Position numbers and translations under genes: made by a program. From Henriciella sp. (lineage in GTDB: Bacteria; Pseudomonadota; Alphaproteobacteria; Caulobacterales; Hyphomonadaceae), in contig NZ_JAPYPG010000006.1 in the NCBI RefSeq assembly GCF_029937755.1, positions 186,001 to 250,000 of the forward strand: a stretch of DNA of 64,000 bases. Reading direction: 5' to 3'. Under the pieces are notes generated by a model. That model was given only the letters and a program-made list of their open reading frames with translations, searched no databases and was not told the DNA's origin. Shown here one piece after another: positions 27,554-35,043 of the stretch. How positions within the stretch are numbered: position 1 is the stretch's first letter; each line of letters starts with the position of its first letter.

Positions 27554-28402
27554 CTAGCTTACAGGCCTGCCCGGCACACCGGACTGACAAACCTCACCGA
27601 CTGCCTTTTCGCGCCATAGCAGTCCGATGTCTGAATTCGCGTTTATACGGCCGCTGTAGATACCCAAAAAGCGTTGAACCGGAACGTAGAACGCGGCCGA
27701 ATGGAAGTTTCCAAAATTCATGTGCATAGACATGTCGTTGGTTGTCGGAACTTCATCAACGGGCGCGGTCCCGCCATTGAGCACTGAAAATACTGGCGAA
27801 CCGGAGGCGCCTTTATTGGTCCTACAATCTATGTACATTGCCGGCTTGCCGTCCGCATCAAAGTTGGGCTCGGACGCTATCGAGCCCGTAATCCAGATTG
27901 GGTAGTGATTGTTCACGCTCACTCCGAAAGGATAGCCCACAACGGAAACACTCCCAGCCGGCAAAATAGATAGAAAATGACTGTGCGGAAGCGTATTAAC
28001 GCACGCAACTGGTTGTTGGCTATCTTTCCAATGCTTCAAAAGGTCTAGAGCGACGATGTCCGCTTTGTCGCCTAGAGCAGGGTGTTCGAGCCAAGGCGGA
28101 TTGGTCAACTGCCACCGCAATTCGAAATTCCATTCCTGTTGACCAGTGAACTCGATATTGTTTCCCCGCCTTTCATACTTCGGCATCGAAAATTTTAGTG
28201 TGTTGGGAATGCCACCGTTCTTCGTATCGAGCGGCTTCCCGGTATTTTGATCTCTACCGGTGAGGTTGTGGCGGTTCGTTACAAGAAACGGCCTGCCGTG
28301 CGCTTCGTAGAAGAATGCAGAACCCGTGGCCAGAATTGCGCCATCAAAAGCAAGCTGAAGTTTCGTCGTCGTGAGCGAAATCATAGACTTTAGCGAATTC
28401 AT
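27554..28402 (-). CDS. Trypsin-like serine peptidase domain protein
   Basis: A 282-residue chymotrypsin-fold protein without a signal peptide, so probably cytoplasmic. The triad can be proposed as His in LVTNRHNLTG, Asp in KADIVALDL and Ser in TNKGASGSPVF (GxSG). Base composition is visibly AT-richer than pccB on one side and the DoxX-like gene on the other, suggesting horizontal acquisition. ATG 28402 is preceded by GAGGAAT; the ORF is open upstream only into doxX-like sequence. Cytoplasmic trypsin-like peptidases occur as stand-alone or defence-linked proteins; no partner is evident here. Confidence 0.75.
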   Translation of the reverse strand: MNSLKSMISLTTTKLQLAFDGAILATGSAFFYEAHGRPFLVTNRHNLTGRDQNTGKPLDTKNGGIPNTLKFSMPKYERRGNNIEFTGQQEWNFELRWQLTNPPWLEHPALGDKADIVALDLLKHWKDSQQPVACVNTLPHSHFLSILPAGSVSVVGYPFGVSVNNHYPIWITGSIASEPNFDADGKPAMYIDCRTNKGASGSPVFSVLNGGTAPVDEVPTTNDMSMHMNFGNFHSAAFYVPVQRFLGIYSGRINANSDIGLLWREKAVGEVCQSGVPGRPVS

Positions 28403-28416
28403 TGTGGATTCCTCAT

Positions 28417-28785
28417 TTACACCGCCTCCTGCCGGTCCCGCCGCCAAACCCACACTCCCATCCAGATCAACACCATCTGCGCCGCGATCCGCGCACTCGC
28501 GCCCCAGGGCACGGGAAACACAGGGTCAGCGCGGAAAAAGTCCCAGACATGAAGCGGCAGATAGCCGAGGCAGAGACCTGCAAAGGCGAGGCCGGCCACT
28601 GCGCGGGTGCGGGGGATGAGGACGCCAATGCCGATGGCGAGCTCGATCAGACCTGAAACCCAGACGACCGCGAGCTGTGGCATCCAGTCCGGCACCACGG
28701 CATAGAAGGGCGCCGGCATCGCCAGATGGAGCGTGCCGCCGATGAGCATCCAGGCGGCAATGATGAGAATGGCGATCCAGTGCAT
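28417..28785 (-). CDS. DoxX-like four-TM membrane protein
   Basis: A 122-residue hydrophobic protein with about four TM helices (WIAILIIAAWMLIGGTLHLAM, GLIELAIGIGVLIP, AVAGLAFAGLCLGYLP, IAAQMVLIWMGVWVW). The His in the first helix and GLIELAIGIG fit the DoxX/DoxD-like superfamily. The ATG at 28785 was chosen; a TTG at 28821 is in frame. Ends 14 bases before the protease gene on the same strand, though composition differs, so the protease was probably inserted behind it. Confidence 0.75.
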   Translation of the reverse strand: MHWIAILIIAAWMLIGGTLHLAMPAPFYAVVPDWMPQLAVVWVSGLIELAIGIGVLIPRTRAVAGLAFAGLCLGYLPLHVWDFFRADPVFPVPWGASARIAAQMVLIWMGVWVWRRDRQEAV

Positions 28786-28934
28786 GTCTGATGAGATGGG
28801 CCGGAAAGGGGGAAGAGCCAAGGTATTCGCCGGAATGAGCGGCGAAGGTCACCGCTACTTTCCTTAGAGGAACCACTTCCTGACATTGGCAATGCCAATT
28901 AGTGTCCTTTCCAAACCGATGGGAAGGAAACGTC

Positions 28935-30923
28935 ATGAGACACTGGTTGCTGGCGACATCGATCCTGGCTGTCGCGGCATGCTCCCCGCCGCAGGCAGCT
29001 GAGCCGGAGGGAGACGCGGGCGCGATCCCGCCAGCCCCGCCAGCCGGTGAAGCCACCGAAGCGACAGCCGGAGCAAACCAGGCCGTCGCCGATCGCCTCC
29101 CGCTCGATGACCAGGGCGACGTCGAGGATGCCGCGCGCGGCTTCCTCGCGGCGATCGAGGAAGACGCCATCCTCGATGAAGAGGGCAATACGGTCTGGTC
29201 GATCCCGCAATTCGACTTCATTGAGGGCGAGGCGCCTGCCACGGTGAACCCCTCGCTCTGGCGCCAGTCGGGCCTTGCGGCGAAGCACGGCCTGTTCGAG
29301 GTCGCCGACGGCATCTGGCAGGTGCGCGGCTACGACCTCTCCGTGATGAGCGTGATCGAGGGCGAGACCGGCTGGATCATCGTCGACCCGCTGACCGTGA
29401 AGGAGACGTCTGCGGCCGCGCTGAAGCTCGTCAATGACACGCTGGGCGAGCGGCCTGTCACGGGCGTCCTCTACACCCATTCGCATGCCGACCATTTCGG
29501 CGGCGCGCGGGGCGTGATCTCGGAAGAAGAGATTGAAGAGCGCGATGTCCCCGTGCTCGCGCCCGAAGGCTTCACCGAGAGCGCGGTGGCGGAAAACCTG
29601 ATCGCCGGCAATCTGATGCAGCGCCGCGCGGTGCTGATGTTCGGCAACACCATTCCGCGCTCGGACACTGCCAATGTCGGCACCGGTCTCGGCCCGGGCC
29701 TCCCGCAGGGCACGACGGGCCTGGTCCTGCCGACCGAGGAGATCGGCGGCTGGGGAACGAAGCGGGAGATCGACGGCGTAGACTTCGTCTTCATGGATGC
29801 CGGCGGCACCGAGGCGCCGGCAGAATTCATGTTCTACCTGCCGGGCAAGAATGCGCTCTGTACCGCTGAAGTGGCGACCGCGACCTTCCACAACGTGTTG
29901 ACGCCAAGGGGGGCGAAGGTCCGCGATGCGCTCAAATGGAGCCGCGTCATCGACCGGGCACTGGCCGACTATGGCGGGAAGGCGGACCTCGTCTTCGCCT
30001 CCCACCACTGGCCGACCTGGGGACAGGAAAATGTGCAGCAATTTCTGACCCATCAGCGCGACATCTATCGCTATGTCCACGACCAGACGCTGCGCCGCGC
30101 CAATGCCGGGGCGACCATGACGGAGGCCGCCGAGACGATCCCCGAGCCGGGCTTTTCCCAGGAGGATTTCTCGACGCGCGACTATTACGGCACGCTGAAC
30201 CACAATTCCAAAGCGGTCTACCAGTTCTATTATGGTTGGTGGAGCGGGGTGCCGGCCGACTATCACGCCCTGCCACGCGCCGAGACAGCGAGCCGCTATG
30301 TCGAGGCGGTGGGCGGGCTGGATGCCATTATCGACCGTGGCGTGCAGGCCTTCGAGTCCGGCGATTATCGTTGGGCCGCGGAATTGCTGAACCACGCCGT
30401 CTTTGCCGAGCCGGGCAGTCAGGCGGCGAAGGACTGGCTGGCGGCGGCCTATGAACAGCTCGGCTTCCAGGCCGAGAGCGGGGCCTGGCGGAGCTATTAT
30501 CTCACAGCCGCCTCCGAACTGCGCAACGGCATGCCGGATGCGGGGGCGCCCAATCTCGGCAATGCCGACTTCCTCAAGGCGGTGCCGACAATCGATCTCT
30601 TCGATGCGCTGGCCAGCCGCTACAATCCCGACAAGCTCGCCATGGATCCGTTCACCGTCGTGTTCGACTTCACCGATACCGGTGAGACAGTCACGGTCGA
30701 TATCGGGCGCGACGTCATTGTGCCACGCCTGACGGACGGAGAAGGGGCGGCGCGGCTGACGCTGACGCGGGCCGACTTCAACCGCCTCATCCTGAGGGAG
30801 ACCAGTGCGCAGGCATTGATGGAGTCCGAAGCGATGAGGCTGGACGGCAATATGGCGGCCCCGGCGGCGTTCCTCGGGGCCCTCGATCAGCCGGATTTCT
30901 GGTTTCCTGTCGTGACACCATGA
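28935..30923 (+). CDS. Alkyl/aryl-sulfatase, BDS1/SdsA1-like metallo-beta-lactamase fold, lipoprotein
   Basis: Hydrolyses primary alkyl sulfates such as SDS using a two-zinc site. The N-terminus is a lipoprotein signal (VAAC), unlike the plain Sec signals of many homologs, and a Pro/Glu/Ala linker follows. The zinc motif THSHADHFGG is near residue 182. PAEFMFYLPGKNALCTAEV and FASHHWPTWGQ are family blocks. A helical dimerisation domain and a C-terminal SCP2-like domain complete the 662 residues. GGAAGGAAA precedes ATG 28935. It lies alone before tRNA-Ser. Confidence 0.92.
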   Translation: MRHWLLATSILAVAACSPPQAAEPEGDAGAIPPAPPAGEATEATAGANQAVADRLPLDDQGDVEDAARGFLAAIEEDAILDEEGNTVWSIPQFDFIEGEAPATVNPSLWRQSGLAAKHGLFEVADGIWQVRGYDLSVMSVIEGETGWIIVDPLTVKETSAAALKLVNDTLGERPVTGVLYTHSHADHFGGARGVISEEEIEERDVPVLAPEGFTESAVAENLIAGNLMQRRAVLMFGNTIPRSDTANVGTGLGPGLPQGTTGLVLPTEEIGGWGTKREIDGVDFVFMDAGGTEAPAEFMFYLPGKNALCTAEVATATFHNVLTPRGAKVRDALKWSRVIDRALADYGGKADLVFASHHWPTWGQENVQQFLTHQRDIYRYVHDQTLRRANAGATMTEAAETIPEPGFSQEDFSTRDYYGTLNHNSKAVYQFYYGWWSGVPADYHALPRAETASRYVEAVGGLDAIIDRGVQAFESGDYRWAAELLNHAVFAEPGSQAAKDWLAAAYEQLGFQAESGAWRSYYLTAASELRNGMPDAGAPNLGNADFLKAVPTIDLFDALASRYNPDKLAMDPFTVVFDFTDTGETVTVDIGRDVIVPRLTDGEGAARLTLTRADFNRLILRETSAQALMESEAMRLDGNMAAPAAFLGALDQPDFWFPVVTP

Positions 30924-30994
30924 GGCTTGCTGCGATCAGGGCCGTTTGCCCTCTTGCCCGAGGCAAAGCATGCGGTTAGTCAGGCAAACTGGCT

Positions 30995-31084
30995 GGAGAG
31001 GTGGCCGAGTGGCTGAAGGCGCTCCCCTGCTAAGGGAGTATACGTTAACGCGTATCGAGGGTTCGAATCCCTTCCTCTCCGCCA
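30995..31084 (+). tRNA. tRNA-Ser (anticodon GCT), CCA encoded
   Basis: The acceptor stem GGAGAGG (30995-31001) pairs with CCTCTCC (31074-31080), followed by discriminator G and encoded CCA (31082-31084). The anticodon stem CTCCC/GGGAG encloses loop CTGCTAA with GCT at 31029-31031. A long variable arm (TATACG...CGTATC) is typical of serine tRNAs. The T loop is GGTTCGAATCC. It borders an accessory island, and tRNA 3' ends are common integration targets; I found no second copy of its 3' end in the window. Confidence 0.97.
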
Positions 31085-31261
31085 GCCAGTCTCCCGAAAA
31101 TCACCGAATTCGAGACGTCTCGGAATAGTCCCGACATTTCCGGGACTTGCGGGCGCTATCAGCGACTGAAATCTGCATTTCCCGTCTCTATTCTACTGCA
31201 ATCGAGGCCTTTTAGGCAAAAGTCTCCGTCGCCCAATTTTTCAGTCAAGTTTGGGGGCAAG

Positions 31262-31455
31262 TTCCCTGATAATGGGCGATTTACAGGGAATTTCGTCGAA
31301 TTAACAGGGATTCCATCGATTTCGACCTCGGATAAGTGTCGTAAATACAGTGTCTTAGGCGACAAATTCCCTAAGCGCAGGAACAGGGAATTTACATTCA
31401 AGAACAGGGAATTTTGCGAGCATAACAGGGAATTTCCGCCGACGGATCAGGGAAG
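31262..31455. repeat. ACAGGGAATT repeat array with 21-bp period
   Basis: The core CAGGGAA or close variant starts at 31284, 31305, 31384, 31405, 31426 and 31448, giving steps of 21, 79, 21, 21 and 22 bases. Inverted copies (TTCCCTG at 31262, AAATTCCCT at 31364) lie in the gaps. A 21-bp step is two helical turns and seven codons, so the minus strand reads repeated NSLF-like peptides, but no credible gene start supports translation. The array lies between tRNA-Ser and the recombinase gene. Confidence 0.8.
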
Positions 31456-31641
31456 CCCAATAGTGACGGGCCTTTTCGCGATTGCGCGTGCATGGCTGGG
31501 TTCTGCGAGCGTTGGAAATAGCCGATAGAAAATCGGGATCGTGAACCCGGCCATGGGGCTCGCGTGTTGTTCGAAAGTCGCGCTAGTACGGGCCCGCTCG
31601 AGGTGGTCAACCGGCGTTCGTTCTTTATCGCAGCGGACTTA

Positions 31642-31711
31642 AGTCATGGGTTAGTCATAGGCCAAGTCATACCCTTAGTCATAGGCTAAGTCATATGACT
31701 AAGGGTATGAC
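31642..31711. repeat. AGTCAT box array and 18-bp perfect inverted repeat
   Basis: Five direct AGTCAT boxes begin at 31642, 31653, 31665, 31677 and 31689, one helical turn apart; inverted ATGAC(T) boxes follow at 31695 and 31707. Within this, 31666-31683 and 31694-31711 form an 18-bp perfect inverted repeat around a 10-nt spacer. The array ends 78 bases past the 3' end of the serine recombinase gene. It looks like a protein-binding array, possibly a recombination or control site. Confidence 0.75.
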
Positions 31712-31788
31712 GGATAGGGATATCCCAGGTCCTGAGAGAAGCGTGTTGAAGGTCCTGCAGGGAATGAAGCGAGCGCTCGCGCAGGAAG

Positions 31789-33294
31789 CTAGGAGAGGAA
31801 AATCGCGTCCTGCTCGTTCCATTTCACGGGGATCGAAATCTTGGAAAGCTGGTAGGCCGAGATGTGCGGGGCCTGGCGTCCTTCGCTGATAGCTTCGAGA
31901 ATTCGAGGTGACAGGAAAGCGAGATCCAGATTGTGCGTGATGTAAGACGGCGAGACGTTTTGATCATTGGCAATGTCGCCAATGGAACGTCCAGCTTTGA
32001 TGGAATCCAGCCAGTCCATGGCCTGGACGATACGGCGGATCAGCGCTCGATCCAGTTTTCGGCGAATGTTCTGTCTGTCCAGAACGAGCTTGCGTTCGAC
32101 ACCGCGCCGGCGTTGCGAAAGTGGTATGCAGATGGGCGGCGTCTCCTTTTTTCCAGCCAGATGGATTGCCAGCTCGCCCGAGCCGACGACCAGACGTTCA
32201 ACCTGGTTCAGCGTTTCGCGCTGCGATGGCTCGCCGGTGCTCGGCTGATGTTGGACTACCAGGCGATGGACCAGCGCGTTGAAGACAACCTGCTCCAGCT
32301 CGCTCGCTGGCAGACGGACCTGATCATCTGCGGAGACGTAGTAGCGATAGCGTTGCTGCCCCTTCCGGGCATGATGCGCATAGAAGGCGTGACCCTGATG
32401 ATCGAACACTTTGCCAGCAAGCGGCGACGGGTTGGCGGCGTTCTTCCGGGTCTTTCTTGCGACGCGATTGTGCGCCAGCGTTTCTTGAACCCTTATCCAG
32501 AGCGCCTCTGAAATGATCGCCTCATGCAGGCCGTCATAGACCTGGTCGCGATGCTTGATCTTGCCGCGATACAGCGGGTTGGAGAGCAGCTGATAAAGAT
32601 GGCCAGTTCTGAACGGCTGACCGCCTGTCACCCGACCTGAGGCAAACTCATGCTGCTTGGTTTGAAGACCCGCAGTATCGGCATAGTCCTTCAGTTTCCG
32701 GACCGAGCCGAGGTCCACATATGCCTGGAACAAGGTCCTGACTATTTCGGCTTCGGCGGTGTTGATCACGAGGCCTGCGTCGGTCTTGTCGTAGCCAAGC
32801 GGCAGAACGCCGCCCATCCACATTCCCTTCTTCTTGGAGGCTGCGATCTTGTCGCGGATCCGCTCGGCTGTGACCTCCCGCTCGAACTGGGCGAAGGAGA
32901 GCAGGACGTTCAGCGTCAGTCGGCCCATGCTGGATGCAGTGTTGAACTGCTGTGTCACCGAGACGAAGGACGCGCCCGTTGCCTCGAACCGCTCGACCAG
33001 CCGGGCGAAGTCTGCGAGCGAGCGCGTAAGTCGGTCGATCTTGTAGACCACGACCATGTCGATGCGGCCGGCTTCGATTTCAGCGAGTAGGGCTTGAAGG
33101 GCAGGACGGTCCATGGTCCCACCGGAGATCCCGCCATCATCGTAGCGCTGTGAGAGGAGCTTCCAGCCTTCATGCCGTTGAGATCGGACATAGGCCTCGC
33201 AGGCCTCCCGCTGCGCATCGAGCGAGTTGAAGGCCTGGTCGAGGCCTTCGTCGGAGGACTTTCGCGTATAGATGGCACAGCGGATCTTCTTCAT
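31789..33294 (-). CDS. Large serine recombinase
   Basis: A site-specific DNA recombinase of 501 residues. The N-terminal resolvase domain has the catalytic Ser in YTRKSSDEG (S13) plus YDDGGISGGTMDRPALQALL and YKIDRLTRSLADFARLVE. The Recombinase domain (about 165-275) includes LLSNPLYRGKIKHRD. The zinc-ribbon/coiled region and a C-terminal HTH-like segment (IGDIANDQNVSPSYITHNLDLAFLSP) follow. ATG 33294 overlaps the DUF2924 stop by 4 bases. This recombinase with DUF2924 and DUF3489 is a recurring alphaproteobacterial triad near integrated elements. Confidence 0.92.
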   Translation of the reverse strand: MKKIRCAIYTRKSSDEGLDQAFNSLDAQREACEAYVRSQRHEGWKLLSQRYDDGGISGGTMDRPALQALLAEIEAGRIDMVVVYKIDRLTRSLADFARLVERFEATGASFVSVTQQFNTASSMGRLTLNVLLSFAQFEREVTAERIRDKIAASKKKGMWMGGVLPLGYDKTDAGLVINTAEAEIVRTLFQAYVDLGSVRKLKDYADTAGLQTKQHEFASGRVTGGQPFRTGHLYQLLSNPLYRGKIKHRDQVYDGLHEAIISEALWIRVQETLAHNRVARKTRKNAANPSPLAGKVFDHQGHAFYAHHARKGQQRYRYYVSADDQVRLPASELEQVVFNALVHRLVVQHQPSTGEPSQRETLNQVERLVVGSGELAIHLAGKKETPPICIPLSQRRRGVERKLVLDRQNIRRKLDRALIRRIVQAMDWLDSIKAGRSIGDIANDQNVSPSYITHNLDLAFLSPRILEAISEGRQAPHISAYQLSKISIPVKWNEQDAIFLS

Positions 33295-33680
33295 GTCTGC
33301 ACACCGAAGAAGCGAGGGCCGGACCACTTGGTACCTGTGATCTCCTTGGCGATGGCGCTAAGGGATCGCCAAATCCTGCCGTTCCAGAGATAGCCGGCCT
33401 CGGTGATATCGACCGTGTGTTCGACGCCGTTCCACTCCCGCACCAGGCGCTGGCCGTTGCTCGCTGGTACAACGCCGGTGGTCGCAATGCCTGCGAGGCG
33501 CCTAAGCTTTCTCACCAGAGCCGCGCGAGGTTGGCCCGAGGCCTGCCATTGCTGCTCGCATGTCAGGACCTTCACCATCATGGGCGAGCGAAGTTTGGTT
33601 GGTGGCGCTGAACCGATCATCTCGGTCCAGCACTCGATGAGCTCGACTCGCGAAAGGCTCTCGAAGTAGGCCTGCCTCAC
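33291..33680 (-). CDS. DUF2924 protein
   Basis: A 129-residue DUF2924 protein (QWQASGQPRAALVRKLRRLAG, GQRLVREWNGVEHTVDI, GYLWNGRIWRSLSAIAKEITGTKWSGPRFFGV). The last block resembles a small DNA-binding SWI-like motif found after recombinases. It starts at GTG overlapping the DUF3489 stop (GTGA) and ends overlapping the recombinase ATG, so all three are translated as a unit. It is probably an accessory DNA-binding factor of the recombinase; that is inference. Confidence 0.87.
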   Translation of the reverse strand: MRQAYFESLSRVELIECWTEMIGSAPPTKLRSPMMVKVLTCEQQWQASGQPRAALVRKLRRLAGIATTGVVPASNGQRLVREWNGVEHTVDITEAGYLWNGRIWRSLSAIAKEITGTKWSGPRFFGVQT

Positions 33681-33913
33681 GCCTTCTCTCCGCGAAGTTT
33701 GAACCGGGCAGGGGACTTCTCGGTCTTTTCGATCCGATCAATGACATAGCCGCGCTTGCGGAGCCGGGTCATCGCGGCGCGGACTGTGTGCGGCTGCCAG
33801 GTTAGCAGGTTGGAAAGCTGCTTCAGTGTCTGGCCCTTGCCGGTCAGGGCCTCGACCAGGCGGGCTTCCTTGGTGCCGTCTTTGGGGACGTCGATTGTTT
33901 GTTGGTCGGTCAT
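33677..33913 (-). CDS. DUF3489 winged-helix-like protein
   Basis: A 78-residue DUF3489 protein. KEARLVEALTGKGQTLKQLSNLLTWQPHTVRAAMTRLRKRGYVI is a helix-turn-helix plus wing, so it probably binds DNA. It has an excellent ribosome site (AAAGGAG) and leads the three-gene recombinase operon, so it may regulate that operon or help recombination. Confidence 0.87.
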   Translation of the reverse strand: MTDQQTIDVPKDGTKEARLVEALTGKGQTLKQLSNLLTWQPHTVRAAMTRLRKRGYVIDRIEKTEKSPARFKLRGEKA

Positions 33914-34092
33914 GGCTTGTCTCCTTTGGATCCGTGGGCGCGATTATTCGCTCCCACTGAGACAAGCCCGGGCCGATACCGGGCCGCGCTTTCTATTGTC
34001 GAAGACAGCAATGCTCCGAATGCGCCGCGAGTCCAGCGACCCGCGAAAAAGCTGCGTGGACAGTTTCGGCGAAGGTGCGCCATGTGGCCGAC

Positions 34093-34296
34093 ATGGACGA
34101 GCTAGACCCAATCCGTGAACTGGTTGTTGAGGCGATGGCCGAGTTGGAACAAGCGCTGGTTGACGGGCTATCGGCGCAGGCGCCGCGGTCCGGGAAGCAG
34201 GACATCAAGCTTGGATTGGCGGCTCTGAAGCGGCGGATTGAAGTCGCTTCTCGCAAAGTTGAAGAGGCTGAGCGCCGTCTTTCGGACGTCAGCTAG
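34093..34296 (+). CDS. Small helical hypothetical protein upstream of the recombinase operon
   Basis: A 67-residue ORF (MDELDPIRELVVEAMAELEQALVDGLSAQ...) predicted to be mostly alpha-helical and charged, possibly a coiled coil. It is divergent from the DUF3489 gene, 180 bases away. The frame also has an ATG six codons earlier. The regular heptad-like pattern argues for a real gene, but there is no recognised family. Confidence 0.45.
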   Translation: MDELDPIRELVVEAMAELEQALVDGLSAQAPRSGKQDIKLGLAALKRRIEVASRKVEEAERRLSDVS

Positions 34297-34554
34297 ATCC
34301 CGTAAGCGGGCATTAGCCGCACGGAAAAACTTCCTATTAGCGGACATAAAGAAACCGCGAATTGATTCCATTAGTAGGCATCACCGGCCCGTCAGACCAC
34401 GTCCTAAAGCGAACAAATTAAGACGGTCGATTGCCCCTCACGCTCTGGCACTACGCTTCATGAGCTTCGTAGCTGGCGACTTGCTTCCGCGACAGGGCTG
34501 AATCATTGGACGGTTACGGTAGAAGTGGTTTCGCGACCGCAATGTCTAATGGCA
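34297..34554. other. Intergenic spacer between recombinase module and CBASS
   Basis: About 260 bases with lower GC. There is no ORF with a credible start, no terminator and no tRNA. The AT-rich stretches and partial repeats of TTAGCGG or GCGGGCATTAG are unexplained. Confidence 0.3.
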
Positions 34555-35043
34555 CTATATCTGTGTCAGCCGACGAACCCGACGGCCATTGACCAGAGCG
34601 ACGTAGAGATCGCTTGCATTTTCGCTCGTACCGACAATCACCATCAGGAAATTGCGCAATTCCGATTTTGACGTGCGAAACAGTTTCTTGGCAGTGATTA
34701 CATCGATGCTTGAGGGGCTGGGCTTGTATTCTGGGTGGCTATGCCAGTCGCCGAGATAGTGAAGGCCGGCAGAAAAGGCTTCGTCGATTTCCGCCTGTTC
34801 GGTGGCTTGAAGCCTGGCAAATCCGAATCGTGAGCGAACATCGTCTCGGCTAGGAATAGTGACGGTGACGATTTGAACAGCATCGTCGGAGAAGGTTCCA
34901 AGTAACTGTCCACCGGATTCAGGTTGAGATGGTTTGAGTTGGCGCTCTGAATAGAGCGTATCGAGCGCCCTTGCGTCAAAGACTAGGCGCTTAAATGTCC
35001 GGCCAAGCGCGCATGCAGGTAATGGATATATGAGTGACGTCAT
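34555..35043 (-). CDS. cap3: CBASS Cap3, JAB/JAMM isopeptidase
   Basis: A 162-residue MPN-domain metalloprotease that removes CD-NTase from Cap2-made conjugates in type II CBASS. The JAMM motif is complete: Glu42 in PESGGQLLG, His101 and His103 in DWHSHPEYKP, and Ser111/Asp114 in SSID. ATG 35043 overlaps the Cap2 stop by 4 bases (ATGA), and the ORF open upstream is antisense-like extension. Last gene of the minus-strand CBASS operon. Confidence 0.9.
   Translation of the reverse strand: MTSLIYPLPACALGRTFKRLVFDARALDTLYSERQLKPSQPESGGQLLGTFSDDAVQIVTVTIPSRDDVRSRFGFARLQATEQAEIDEAFSAGLHYLGDWHSHPEYKPSPSSIDVITAKKLFRTSKSELRNFLMVIVGTSENASDLYVALVNGRRVRRLTQI

Noticed and set aside
28899-30395. Minus-strand ORF of 498 codons opposite the alkylsulfatase gene
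   Set aside because: Shadow of the sulfatase reading frame; low-complexity His/Arg/Gly protein.
31159-31610. Two minus-strand ORFs rich in NSLF/IPCS repeats near tRNA-Ser
   Set aside because: The repeats follow from the 21-bp DNA array; starts and ribosome sites are absent and the frames are joined by chance.
31695-31889. Plus-strand ORF of 64 codons across the AGTCAT array and recombinase 3' end
   Set aside because: It overlaps the serine recombinase coding sequence and starts inside the repeat array; no ribosome site and no recognisable sequence.
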